A stretch of DNA of 64,000 nucleotides, from contig NZ_VNJI01000001.1 of the NCBI RefSeq assembly GCF_007786445.1, positions 124,001 to 188,000 on the forward strand, read 5' to 3'. This DNA is from Paenibacillus cremeus (GTDB lineage: Bacteria > Bacillota > Bacilli > Paenibacillales > NBRC-103111). The translations under genes were made by a program, and so were the position numbers. A model generated the notes under the pieces. That model did not search any database, had not been told where the DNA came from, and saw nothing but the letters and a program-made list of their open reading frames with translations. Numbering within the stretch: position 1 is the stretch's first letter; every line of letters begins with the position of its first letter. Below, one piece after another: positions 44,036 through 52,823 of this stretch.

Positions 44036-44551
44036 ATGCTGCATATTCGACGAGCCGAACCGGCAGATGCGGACCGCATTCTAGCCGGGCTTCAGGAGGC
44101 GGCGCGCTGGCTGCAAGGGAAGGGCATCGATCAATGGAGGCCGGAGCGTTTTGAACGGAAAGAGGTTTGTTCTAAGATAGAGCAAGGCGTACAATACATC
44201 ACCTACCTGAAAAAGGAAGGGACATGGGCGGGCAGCTTCAGTGTTCATCCTCCCGATGACTTGGACCGGCTGCTGTGGCCCGATGCGGGAATGCAGTCAG
44301 CCCTCTACCTTCACCGCTTCACGGTCAATCGCAGCCTGCTCGGGCAGGGCATCGGCAAGCAGATCGTGGCATGGGCTCTGGCGCATACTGCAGCTAGCGG
44401 GATTCCCAAACTCCGTCTTGATTGCATGGGGGATAACCCGGGCCTCAACGCGTATTACACGCGGCTTGGATTTATTTTTCAAGGGAGAAAGGAAGCCAAG
44501 GGCTGGACGGCCAATTTATATGAGATAGAAACGGTAAATTCTTGTACATAA
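44036..44551 (+). CDS. GNAT-family N-acetyltransferase
   Basis: 171 residues. LHIRRAEPADADRI at the N-terminus, LYLHRFTVNRSLLGQGIGKQ (acetyl-CoA pyrophosphate loop) and LDCMGDNPGLNAYYTRLGF are the GNAT motifs. Substrate unknown. ATG after GGGGAGGAG, 20 nt after the folate gene, so it is probably in the same ZTP-controlled operon. Confidence 0.88.
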   Translation: MLHIRRAEPADADRILAGLQEAARWLQGKGIDQWRPERFERKEVCSKIEQGVQYITYLKKEGTWAGSFSVHPPDDLDRLLWPDAGMQSALYLHRFTVNRSLLGQGIGKQIVAWALAHTAASGIPKLRLDCMGDNPGLNAYYTRLGFIFQGRKEAKGWTANLYEIETVNSCT

Positions 44552-44566
44552 AGGTGGTGCGTTGCG

Positions 44567-45451
44567 ATGAAGCAAGCCGAACATCTGCGGGTGGAAGCGT
44601 TCGAGCAGCCGCTCGGGGGCGATTTGATGCTGCGCGGCAAGGTGGCAATTTACTCGCATGGAGAAGAGGCGGTGGCGAACCCGAAGCCGGTGGTTATTTT
44701 GGTGCACGGGTTCAAAAGCTTCCAGGATTGGGGCTTCAATCCCTACGTCGCAGAAGAGCTGGCCCGTTCCGGCTATTACGCAGTGCAGCTGCAGCTATCC
44801 TGTAACGGGGTGCATAAAACGGATTTTGACGAGCTCGACAAATTCGCCCAGAACACGTACTCCCGGGAGCAGGAGGACCTTGCGGTGCTACTGCGGCTGC
44901 TGCTTGAGCGCAAGCTTCCGTTATCCGACTCGGCGGATTCGAGCCGGATTGCTCTCCTAGGCCACAGCCGGGGCGGGGGCAACAGCATCATTTTTGCCGC
45001 GGAGCATCCCCAAATCAAAGCCGTCGTCACCTGGAACGGCATTGCAGCGGTCAACCTGTTCGACGCAGCCTTTCGGGAGGAAGCGATGAATAACGGCGTA
45101 GCCTACGTGCAGAACGCGCGGACGAAGCAGCAGATGCCGATCGGTCGGACGTTTTTCGAGGATTTGGATCGCAACGTCGAGCGGTTCGATATCGTAGCCA
45201 AGCTGGCTGAGCTGAGCGTGCCCGTGCTGTGCATTCAAGGTGATGAGGATACCGAGAGGCTGAGGGCAGGCTTTCAAAAGCTTCATGAGGCCGCGCCGCA
45301 CCAGACGTTTGTTACGATTCACGGCGGCACGCACACCTTCGGAGCGGTCCACCCGTTCACTTCCACGACCCCGCAGCTGGAGGAAGCTTTACAGGCGACA
45401 CGGCGTTTCTTGGAGGCGGCGATAGGAACGGAAGGGAGTTCGAGCGATTGA
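44567..45451 (+). CDS. alpha/beta hydrolase
   Basis: 294 residues, cytoplasmic. VVILVHGFKSFQDWG gives the oxyanion His-Gly, LLGHSRGGG the nucleophile Ser, QGDEDTERLR the probable acid, and IHGGTHTFG the catalytic His. It resembles dienelactone-hydrolase-like and S9-type esterases. It begins 15 nt after the acetyltransferase and overlaps glpP by 4 nt. Substrate not predictable. Confidence 0.88.
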   Translation: MKQAEHLRVEAFEQPLGGDLMLRGKVAIYSHGEEAVANPKPVVILVHGFKSFQDWGFNPYVAEELARSGYYAVQLQLSCNGVHKTDFDELDKFAQNTYSREQEDLAVLLRLLLERKLPLSDSADSSRIALLGHSRGGGNSIIFAAEHPQIKAVVTWNGIAAVNLFDAAFREEAMNNGVAYVQNARTKQQMPIGRTFFEDLDRNVERFDIVAKLAELSVPVLCIQGDEDTERLRAGFQKLHEAAPHQTFVTIHGGTHTFGAVHPFTSTTPQLEEALQATRRFLEAAIGTEGSSSD

Positions 45452-46041
45452 GCGCAGGTCAAGTAAGCCACTTTAACGGACAACAGGTGCTGCCGGCCAT
45501 TCGAAAAATGAAGGACCTGGAGCACCTGCTTCAAACTAGCTATACCACCTTGGTGCTGCTGGACACCCATATCGCCCAGCTGGCCAGCATTGCGCAGCTC
45601 GTCCGTCAGCATCGGAAGCAGCTGCTCGTCCACGTGGATTTGATTCACGGGTTGAAAAATGACGACCACGCCATCGAGTTCTTATGCCAAACGGTGAAGC
45701 CGGCGGGCATTATCTCGACGCGGGCGAGCGCCGTAGCGACCGCTAAGAAGCATAAGACGCTGGGGATTCAGCGGCATTTTATTCTAGATTCTACCGCGCT
45801 GGAGATGACCTACAAGCAGTCGGAAAAAAACCAGCCCGACTACCTCGAGGTCATGCCGGGCGTCATGCCGCATATCATTGCTGAGATGCGGCAGCGGATC
45901 GGCATTCCGATTCTGGCAGGCGGGCTGATTCGAACGCTGGAGGATGTACTGCAAGCGCTGCAAGCAGGGGCCATAGCGGTGACGACCTCCCGCAGAGAGC
46001 TATGGGATGCCTTCGCACCCGCTTCGAAGGTGCAGGGCTAA
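45448..46041 (+). CDS. glpP: glycerol-responsive antiterminator GlpP
   Basis: 197 residues. It binds glycerol-3-phosphate and then leader RNAs of glp genes, preventing early termination. VLLDTHIAQLASIAQLVRQH, VHVDLIHGLKNDDHAIEFL, GIISTRASAVATAKKH, DYLEVMPGVMPHII, ILAGGLIRTLEDV are the family's conserved blocks on a TIM-barrel fold. TTG start overlapping the hydrolase stop. Its stop overlaps that of the convergent glpD by four bases. Both glpD and glpK have leader hairpins that could be its targets. Confidence 0.93.
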   Translation: MSAGQVSHFNGQQVLPAIRKMKDLEHLLQTSYTTLVLLDTHIAQLASIAQLVRQHRKQLLVHVDLIHGLKNDDHAIEFLCQTVKPAGIISTRASAVATAKKHKTLGIQRHFILDSTALEMTYKQSEKNQPDYLEVMPGVMPHIIAEMRQRIGIPILAGGLIRTLEDVLQALQAGAIAVTTSRRELWDAFAPASKVQG

Positions 46042-47714
46042 GCCTGCGCCTTGAGCGGAGTCACAGCATAATCGAGCATCGTGTCGAGCGTGCGGCGCTG
46101 GGCTTCTCTTTGCTCAGATGACCATCCGAAGCGCTCGGCCATGTACTGGACAACCTGTGCTTTCCACTGATGCGCCCATGCAATATCGAAGTAGGCTGAG
46201 CCAGTACGGCGGATGAAGAAATCGACGGGTGTAGCCGCCATTTCTTCTTCGATGGCGTAATCGAGCGCGGCGAACACCTCCACCGGCAGCCCGGAGCGCT
46301 CCGCTTCCGCGCGCTTGCTGTCTACGCGGCTAAAAATACGTGCCGCATTCGAGCCGTAGCGGCGAGCAAGCACGGACGACTGTTGACGGCTGAGCCCACG
46401 CTTGACGCCTTCCTCGGTTTGTGCGGAGACGAAAGCTTCATAGCCGCGCGAGCCGCCGACGTCGCCGCCGGAGAGCTTGATTTGATCGGTCGTGCAGCCA
46501 GGATACTCGCGGCCGGTTTCCTGCTTCAGCTGCGCAGCGACGAGGTCGACGATGCGCTCCGCCATTTTGCGGTAGCCGGTCAGCTTTCCGCCGGCGATTG
46601 TCATGAGGCCCGATTTCGCCAGGAAAATTTCATCCTTCCGCGACAGCTCCGACGGAGACTTGCCGTCTTCGTGAATGAGCGGGCGCAGGCCGGCCCAGCT
46701 CGATTCTACATCAGCAGCCGTCAGCTTAAGTGTCGGGAACATGAAGTTCGCGGCTTTCAAAATATAATCGCGATCCTCGTTCGTCATCCGCGGATGCACG
46801 ATATCTCCCTGGTAATTCGTATCGGTTGTTCCGATGTAGGTTTTGCCGTCGCGTGGAATCGCGAACACCATGCGGCCGTCCGGCGTATCGAAGTAGATCG
46901 CTTGCTTGAGCGGGAACCGGCTCGCATCCACCACTAAGTGAACACCTTTGGTCAAATGGAGACGTTTGCCCTGCTTGGAGCCGTCCTTTTCGCGGATCGT
47001 GTCAGCCCAAGGTCCGGCGGCATTGACGATTTTGCGGGCATAAATCTCATACGACTCGCCGCTCAGCTGGTCTACTGCACGAATGCCAACCAGCTTCCCA
47101 TCCTTATACAGCAGCTCTTCGGCTTTCGTATAGTTCACGGCGAGTGCGCCTCGGCCAACCGCAGCTTTCATCGTCTCGATGGTCAGACGCGCATCGTCCG
47201 TCCGGTACTCGACATAGTACCCGCCGCCCTTCAGATTGTCAGTGCGAAGCAGCGGCTCCCGGCGCAGCGTGTCCTGCTTGGAGAGCATAATGCGGCGCTC
47301 GCCGCGCTTAACCCCCGCGAGCAGATCGTACACCAGCAGCCCCACCGAGGTGGCCAGCTTGCCATAGGTGCCGCCCTCGATAATCGGCAGCAGCATCCAT
47401 TCCGGCGTCGTCACATGCGGCGCATTTTCGTACACGATCGCACGCTCTTTGCCGACCTCCGCTACCAGCTTGAATTCAAGCTGCTTCAAATACCGCAGTC
47501 CCCCGTGAATCAGCTTCGTCGAGCGGCTCGACGTCCCGGCGCCGAAATCCTGCATCTCGACCAATCCGACGTTCATGCCCCGCGTACGCGCATCCAGCGC
47601 AATCCCTGCTCCAGTAATGCCTCCCCCGATGACCAGCAGATCGAGCGGTTCCGTTGCCATTTGCTCTAACAGCTGCGCTCTCGTTTCACTTGAAAAAGTA
47701 CCCAATTTCCCCAT
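46038..47714 (-). CDS. glpD: aerobic glycerol-3-phosphate dehydrogenase
   Basis: 558 residues. FAD enzyme that oxidises glycerol-3-phosphate to dihydroxyacetone phosphate and passes electrons to quinone at the membrane. LLVIGGGITGAGIALDA is the FAD-binding loop; FGAGTSSRSTKLIHGGLRYL, NAPHVTTPEWMLLP and TIAGGKLTGYRKMAERIVD are diagnostic. ATG after AAGGGGA. A leader terminator about 40-100 bases before the start suggests GlpP antitermination. Confidence 0.96.
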   Translation of the reverse strand: MGKLGTFSSETRAQLLEQMATEPLDLLVIGGGITGAGIALDARTRGMNVGLVEMQDFGAGTSSRSTKLIHGGLRYLKQLEFKLVAEVGKERAIVYENAPHVTTPEWMLLPIIEGGTYGKLATSVGLLVYDLLAGVKRGERRIMLSKQDTLRREPLLRTDNLKGGGYYVEYRTDDARLTIETMKAAVGRGALAVNYTKAEELLYKDGKLVGIRAVDQLSGESYEIYARKIVNAAGPWADTIREKDGSKQGKRLHLTKGVHLVVDASRFPLKQAIYFDTPDGRMVFAIPRDGKTYIGTTDTNYQGDIVHPRMTNEDRDYILKAANFMFPTLKLTAADVESSWAGLRPLIHEDGKSPSELSRKDEIFLAKSGLMTIAGGKLTGYRKMAERIVDLVAAQLKQETGREYPGCTTDQIKLSGGDVGGSRGYEAFVSAQTEEGVKRGLSRQQSSVLARRYGSNAARIFSRVDSKRAEAERSGLPVEVFAALDYAIEEEMAATPVDFFIRRTGSAYFDIAWAHQWKAQVVQYMAERFGWSSEQREAQRRTLDTMLDYAVTPLKAQA

Positions 47715-47750
47715 AAGTCATTTCCCCTTCCTACGGCCTGATAGAAATGC

Positions 47751-47818
47751 AAAAAAGAAGACGCGAGACAACGCTCCTCAGCACCCATAGGATGCTAAGC
47801 AGTGTGTACCCGGTCTTC
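47751..47818 (-). terminator. leader terminator of glpD (probable GlpP target)
   Basis: On the minus strand GAAGAC (47818-47813) pairs with GTCTTC (47762-47757), followed by TTTTTT; inside, CTTAGCATCC and GGGTGCTGAG form a second stem. It lies between the glpD promoter and start codon, the arrangement expected for antitermination. Confidence 0.65.
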
Positions 47819-47855
47819 TCTTGATCTCTGACCTAGTGATTAACTTGTTGGCACC

Positions 47856-47885
47856 AATATACCATAATTAGGGGGAGCCCTGCAA
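47856..47885 (-). promoter_or_regulatory. candidate sigma-A promoter of glpD
   Basis: On the minus strand TTGCAG (47885-47880), 18-nt spacer, TATATT (47861-47856). Confidence 0.5.
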
Positions 47886-47942
47886 GGAGCAAATTGCACT
47901 ACAACAGGGGGCTATTCGGATCACGAAAAATAAGCTAAAATA

Positions 47943-47987
47943 GGCACCAAAGTGCCTGTCTGACGAAGGGGTTCTTCCGTTAGACAG
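47943..47987 (+). promoter_or_regulatory. leader hairpins of glpK
   Basis: GGCAC/GTGCC (47943-47947 with 47952-47956) and CTGTCT/AGACAG (47956-47961 with 47982-47987). No long T run follows, so it may be a GlpP-controlled structure or a sequestering hairpin before the ribosome binding site. Confidence 0.4.
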
Positions 47988-48010
47988 ACTCTAGGAGAGG
48001 TGGAACGAAC

Positions 48011-49489
48011 ATGAGTGGGCATCAATATATTATGGCCTTGGACCAGGGAACGACCAGCTGCCGCGCGATTTTATTCGATCATGAAGGCGCTGTCATACAC
48101 GTTGCACAGCAGGAGTTTCAGCAGATCTTTCCGCAATCCGGATGGGTGGAGCATGATGCCGAAGAAATTTGGCGGGTACAGCTTCAGGTGATGAAGCAGG
48201 TGGCAGCCCAAGTGCCGCTGGAATCGATCGCCGCAATCGGGATCACCAACCAGCGGGAGACGACGGTGGTATGGGACCGCCTCACAGGCAAGCCGCTGCA
48301 TAATGCCATCGTATGGCAGTGCCGCCGTACCAGCGAATTATGCAGGACGCTGAAGGAGCAAGGGCTGGAAAGCACGATCCGCGAAAAAACGGGGCTTGTG
48401 CTCGATCCGTATTTTTCAGGAACGAAGCTGATGTGGCTGCTGGATACATTTCCTCACATCCGGGAGAAGGCGGAGCGGGGAGAGGCGCTGTTCGGCACGA
48501 TCGATTCGTGGCTGATCTGGAATTTGACCGAAGGTCGGGTTCATGCGACGGATGCGTCCAACGCCTCGCGGACCCTGCTGCTTAACATTCATACCCTGCA
48601 GTGGGATGAAGACATTTTGCAAGCGATGAACATTCCTGCCTCGATGCTGCCGGAGGTGCGTCCTTCGAGCGGTATCTATGGACATACATCTCTGCTCGGT
48701 TCGGACGTGCAGGTGCCGATTGCCGGCGTAGCCGGGGATCAACAGGCCGCCTTATTCGGCCAAGGCTGCTTCCAGGAAGGCATGGCTAAGAACACGTATG
48801 GGACCGGCTGCTTTATTTTGAAAAACACGGGTGAAAAGCCGGTACTATCGCAAAATGGACTGCTGACGACGGTGGCCTGGCAGATCGGCGATCGCGTGAA
48901 TTACGCGCTGGAAGGCAGCGTATTTATCGCGGGCGCGGTCATTCAGTGGCTGCGCGACGGGCTCGGTCTGATCGAGGATGCGAAGGAGAGCGAGGAGCTC
49001 GCCTGCTCCGTCGAGGATACCGAGGGCGTCTACTTCGTACCGGCGTTCGCCGGGCTGGGGACGCCTTACTGGGAGCCGAATGCCCGCGGCATGATTACGG
49101 GGCTGACCCGCGCATCGGGGAAAGCGCACCTCGTGCGGGCCGCGCTGGAAGCGATTGCCTACCAGAGCCGCGACGTGCTTGAGGTGATGCAGCAGGAAGC
49201 GGGCATGCGCCTGCACGACCTGCGAGTGGATGGCGGAGCCGTGAGAAACGGGTTCCTCATGCAGTTCCAATCCGACCTGCTGGGCGTGTCCGTGGTACGG
49301 CCAAAGGTGACCGAAACGACCGCTTTGGGCGCCGCATTTTTAGCCGGACTTGCGGTCGGCTTCTGGAGCAGTCTGGAAGAGCTGGAGCAGCTCAAAGGCC
49401 TGGACCGAACCTTCCAGCCGCAGCAGGATGAGGCTTACCGCGAGAGCAAATACGCCGGCTGGCGTAAGACCTTGCAGTACCAGCTGTAA
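48011..49489 (+). CDS. glpK: glycerol kinase
   Basis: 492 residues. It phosphorylates glycerol with [22 protein letters not shown] is the N-terminal phosphate loop; [59 protein letters not shown] and [19 protein letters not shown] follow as expected. ATG after AGGAGAGGTGG. It is divergent from glpD; no glpF facilitator gene is present nearby. Confidence 0.96.
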   Translation: MSGHQYIMALDQGTTSCRAILFDHEGAVIHVAQQEFQQIFPQSGWVEHDAEEIWRVQLQVMKQVAAQVPLESIAAIGITNQRETTVVWDRLTGKPLHNAIVWQCRRTSELCRTLKEQGLESTIREKTGLVLDPYFSGTKLMWLLDTFPHIREKAERGEALFGTIDSWLIWNLTEGRVHATDASNASRTLLLNIHTLQWDEDILQAMNIPASMLPEVRPSSGIYGHTSLLGSDVQVPIAGVAGDQQAALFGQGCFQEGMAKNTYGTGCFILKNTGEKPVLSQNGLLTTVAWQIGDRVNYALEGSVFIAGAVIQWLRDGLGLIEDAKESEELACSVEDTEGVYFVPAFAGLGTPYWEPNARGMITGLTRASGKAHLVRAALEAIAYQSRDVLEVMQQEAGMRLHDLRVDGGAVRNGFLMQFQSDLLGVSVVRPKVTETTALGAAFLAGLAVGFWSSLEELEQLKGLDRTFQPQQDEAYRESKYAGWRKTLQYQL

Positions 49490-49889
49490 GATTCAACCCG
49501 TTCGTCTTAGGAGGCTGCCTCCGGCTCGGCCGGAGGGCTTCCGCACGGCGATGACCTTTTCAGCACAGGCGTGACCGCGAACCCGATCCGGTTGTTTTTA
49601 CCCCCACAGCATACTTCTGACTGCCTCCCAAACAACATGGACCGCTTCCCATGGCTTATCGCCTAACGCTTCTCGCATAACACACTTGTTAATCCAACAC
49701 TGATCTTGTCATACTCCCCGGCTTTAACGATCAATACCATCCCGCACGACCGCCAGATCCGGAGGGATTCCGATCGCACTCCTTCATGAAGTCCTTTTAA
49801 AAAAAAACTTCCAATTATATCCATAAATAGTATCCTATTAGCCTAAAAAATACGTGGATTTTCCGCTCGGCGACTGAATGTTTATGGAA
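49490..49889. other. intergenic stretch after glpK
   Basis: A GC-rich hairpin CCTCCGGC/GCCGGAGG (49518-49536) just after glpK may end its transcript, although no T run follows. The rest becomes AT-rich towards the next gene. I see no gene in it. Confidence 0.45.
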
Positions 49890-49924
49890 AAATAGGTGTA
49901 TAATGGGATTATATGAACCTATTT
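49890..49924 (+). promoter_or_regulatory. inverted repeat spanning the -10 of the DGQHR gene pair
   Basis: AAATAGGT (49890-49897) and ACCTATTT (49917-49924) are perfect arms around TATAAT (49899-49904). The -35 is weak. A repressor bound here would block the promoter. Confidence 0.5.
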
Positions 49925-49980
49925 ATAGCGATGCTTTTTTTAAATAACTGGACCGTGAGGTAAGTCAAGGAGGAATTCAG

Positions 49981-51156
49981 ATGGATAAAATTTCATCGCT
50001 CTCGGAGCTGTTGGCGGAGCAAAAAGCGTCTTCGTACATTGAAATTCCCGGAGCCGCATCCCGAACCTTCGGGCAAACGACGCTTTCAACAACGCTGCCG
50101 ATGAGCAAGCTGTTTGCGATTTATGAGGTCGATTTGGAGGTCCAGCGCGCCATCGTGCCGCAAAATCTGTCCAAGATGATGGACTACATCATGCTGTATT
50201 TGGACCATGGGCAGGGCATTTATTTTCCGGGGATCATCTTATCTGCGCGCGGAGCGGGGCAATATGACGACGCGGCGAATGTGTACCGTCTGCAGGCGAT
50301 CGAAAAGCTGTACGTCGTCGACGGCCAGCACCGGTTGGCGGCGTTCCGCCGGCTGATGGAAACGCTTCAAAGCGCGATGGCCCGTGCCAAAGACCGCCGC
50401 GAGTATGACCGGATGGAGGAAATTTCAGCGAAGCTGAGCAAGCTGTACGCGTTCCCGATGTCCACGATGATTTATCTCGATATTAACGCCCGTCAGGAGC
50501 GGCAGCTGTTTTCCGACATCAACAAGCTTCCGCGCAAAATCGGAGGCAACCTCGCCGTCCTTCGCGAGCAGCGCCGGTTTTATCATGTGCTGGCCTCTCA
50601 TCTCGCGGCGAATGCGCCGGTGATGAAGCGTCTGCCGGTCGATATGTTCACGGAGCGGGGCAAAGGGCCGGAGTATCTGTTTTCGTACCACCTGCTGATC
50701 GAGATTATGATCGGCCTATTCGAAGGGCGGCTCAAGTCGGCGTCGCGCAATAACGGGTACTATTTTGAGGATAAGAGCATTGAGGAGCATTTGAAGCTGG
50801 CTTCGTTTTATTTTGAAAACCTGCTGAAATATTTACCGGAACCGGAAAAAGGCGAGCTCTGCTGGACTGAAAATCTGCAGATCGCGATGGCGATGTTCTT
50901 CCATGGCGAAGTGACGAAGACCGGGACGTTCAATAAATATGCGCTGGAATATGTGGCGAAAATTTTACCGCACATCGAGTGGGATTCAATTTATACCGGG
51001 GACGAGAAAGACCGTTTGCCTAGACGCTCCCGGATTATGAAGGCGTATCAGTATATCAAGGATTTCTTCGAGGAGCATCACCTGTTCCTGATCCGGGAAT
51101 CCGAGGACTACGATCCGCTGATGCCGAAATCCAGCACGAAGGAGGATGCCAGCTAA
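49981..51156 (+). CDS. DGQHR-domain protein (DndB-like), first of a pair
   Basis: 391 residues. VVDGQHRLAAF with DGQHR at 114-118 and LFSDINKLPRKIG near 177 are the two signatures of the DGQHR/DndB family, whose members regulate or take part in DNA phosphorothioation and related modification systems. TTLPMSKLFAIYEVD is a typical N-terminal segment. No dndA, C, D or E gene is in the window. ATG after AAGGAGG. The stop overlaps the next start by one base. Function here is unknown; it may be a DNA-modification or stress regulator. Confidence 0.82.
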   Translation: MDKISSLSELLAEQKASSYIEIPGAASRTFGQTTLSTTLPMSKLFAIYEVDLEVQRAIVPQNLSKMMDYIMLYLDHGQGIYFPGIILSARGAGQYDDAANVYRLQAIEKLYVVDGQHRLAAFRRLMETLQSAMARAKDRREYDRMEEISAKLSKLYAFPMSTMIYLDINARQERQLFSDINKLPRKIGGNLAVLREQRRFYHVLASHLAANAPVMKRLPVDMFTERGKGPEYLFSYHLLIEIMIGLFEGRLKSASRNNGYYFEDKSIEEHLKLASFYFENLLKYLPEPEKGELCWTENLQIAMAMFFHGEVTKTGTFNKYALEYVAKILPHIEWDSIYTGDEKDRLPRRSRIMKAYQYIKDFFEEHHLFLIRESEDYDPLMPKSSTKEDAS

Positions 51157-52328
51157 TGGACGGTTTGAACCTTCAAATGACGATTCACCCGTTTTGCGAG
51201 AAGTTTGGGCTTGCTACGGTGCCGATTCAGGTGCAGGACCTGCTCAACTACACGACGATCGATCCGATGGTGCAGCGCAAGCTTAGCAACGGACAACGCC
51301 GGAAAATTGCCAATTATTTGCAGGAGCGCGAGCTCGATCGCGTCTTTTTTGGACCGGTTACGCTCAGCTTGCGGGATGTGAGCAGCTTAGCCAAAGCGGA
51401 CAACGGACTGTTCCTACGCCCGGGCTCGAAGCTGAGTATTTTGGATGGCCAGCATCGGATTTTGGCGCTGGGCTATGTGAATGAGCAAATTATGAAAGAA
51501 GCACGGAGCGTGGAGCGCAAGCTGGCCGCCGCCAAAATCAAGCACCGCAAATCGCCTGACGACGAGGAAATCAAGCAGGAGCTGGAGCAGCTGATAGGGC
51601 AAGTGGAGCAGCTGGAGCGTCGCCGACTGGAGCTGATGGAAAGCGAGCTGGGCGTGCAGATTTATATCGGCCTCAGCGAGGAAGAAGAGAAGCAACTGTT
51701 TGGCGACATCAACTCCAAGGTGCAGCTGGTGAGCAAGGAGCTGGGCCATTCGTTCGACTCGATCGATCCGCTCAACCTCGTGATCCAGCAAGTAACGGAT
51801 CATAACGTGTTCTTGAAGGCCGCAGGCGTAGAGCGCCGGGCAAACCTGACCGCGTACAACAAAAATTTCACGTCGTTCAGCTGGCTGTACTCGACGGCCA
51901 CCATGCTGTTCACCGGAAAAATGCAGCCGTCCTACGAGATGGTGCGCAAAATTAAGCAGGATCCCACCACTTTTGTGGAAATCCTGCACCAGTTCTACAG
52001 CACGCTGCTGCCGCTCATGCCGGAGCAGCCGGGGTTGCCGCAGTTCAGCTCCTCGGCCCGCGCCATGCAGGAGAGCATCGCGTTGTACGCGCATCGCCAC
52101 CTGTTTACCGAAGGCAAGTATACGAAGAACTGGACGTCTTGTCTCAGCATCTTCGAAGGCTTCGACTGGTCGCATGAGAACGAGCAGCTGATCGAACGGT
52201 TCGGCGTACTGGACAACGGCAAGCTGAACCTCATCCACGAAAAATCGCTGCGCAAGCACGGGAAGCTGGTCCAATTCTTCCAGGAGCTGCACGGCGACCC
52301 GGTGGAAGAAAGCGAAGCAACCGCTTGA
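51156..52328 (+). CDS. DGQHR-domain protein (DndB-like), second of a pair
   Basis: 390 residues, same length as its neighbour and a distant paralogue. ILDGQHRILALGYVN has DGQHR at 97-101, and LFGDINSKVQLVSKELG is the second motif. Between them (about 110-165) a charged helical insert (EEIKQELEQLIGQVEQLERR) could form a coiled coil, perhaps for pairing with the first protein. Overlapping start and stop make co-expression likely. A strong terminator follows, so this is a two-gene operon. Confidence 0.82.
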   Translation: MDGLNLQMTIHPFCEKFGLATVPIQVQDLLNYTTIDPMVQRKLSNGQRRKIANYLQERELDRVFFGPVTLSLRDVSSLAKADNGLFLRPGSKLSILDGQHRILALGYVNEQIMKEARSVERKLAAAKIKHRKSPDDEEIKQELEQLIGQVEQLERRRLELMESELGVQIYIGLSEEEEKQLFGDINSKVQLVSKELGHSFDSIDPLNLVIQQVTDHNVFLKAAGVERRANLTAYNKNFTSFSWLYSTATMLFTGKMQPSYEMVRKIKQDPTTFVEILHQFYSTLLPLMPEQPGLPQFSSSARAMQESIALYAHRHLFTEGKYTKNWTSCLSIFEGFDWSHENEQLIERFGVLDNGKLNLIHEKSLRKHGKLVQFFQELHGDPVEESEATA

Positions 52329-52341
52329 TTGATTTGGCATG

Positions 52342-52400
52342 AAAATGCTCCCCCGGCCCTATCGCACATCTTGGCGATAGGGGGCTGAGGGAGCATTTTT
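52342..52400 (+). terminator. terminator of the DGQHR operon
   Basis: AAAATGCTCCC (from 52342) pairs with GGGAGCATTTTT (52389-52400), with an inner CCCTATCGC/GCGATAGGG stem. Confidence 0.92.
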
Positions 52401-52431
52401 GTTTTGGCGCGGTGGTGGGCGGGAATCGGCG

Positions 52432-52650
52432 AAGTAACGGAGCCTAGTTCCGCTACTTGGGCTGTATCACGCAATAGCGGAACTCTGTTCCGCTAAATGA
52501 GGGTTTTGGCGGGTTTGAGGTAATTTAGCGGAACAGTGTACCGTTATATTACTCAATTACAGGCCCAGACGGGCAGAATTAGCTCAATAACGGAACTCAG
52601 TTCCGGAATTTGTAGGGTCAGAGGTAATTTAGCGGAATACAGTTCCGTTA
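52432..52650. repeat. array of five degenerate TAGCGGAAC-type palindromes
   Basis: Copies at 52432-52458, 52475-52495, 52526-52546, 52588-52608 and 52630-52650. The second is perfect: TAGCGGAAC, three-base spacer, GTTCCGCTA. The others carry one to three changes, several of them compensated by G-T pairing. GAGGTAATTTAGCGGAA occurs twice (52517-52533 and 52621-52637). The remaining bases of this 495-base gap (52329-52823) show no gene. Confidence 0.85.
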
Positions 52651-52823
52651 TGCGGGTAAAGTCAGGTGTTATAGGTGTTTGTTCAGCGGTGGCGACTCTT
52701 GCACGGCGTTCATTAGCTGCTCCAGATCGACACCCCTGCCCGAGTCTATACCTTCATGCTGTGTGACCATCCTGATTGAATGGGATAGTACCTTTTCCAA
52801 TTCTGGTCGTTCCCCTCTGCCAC

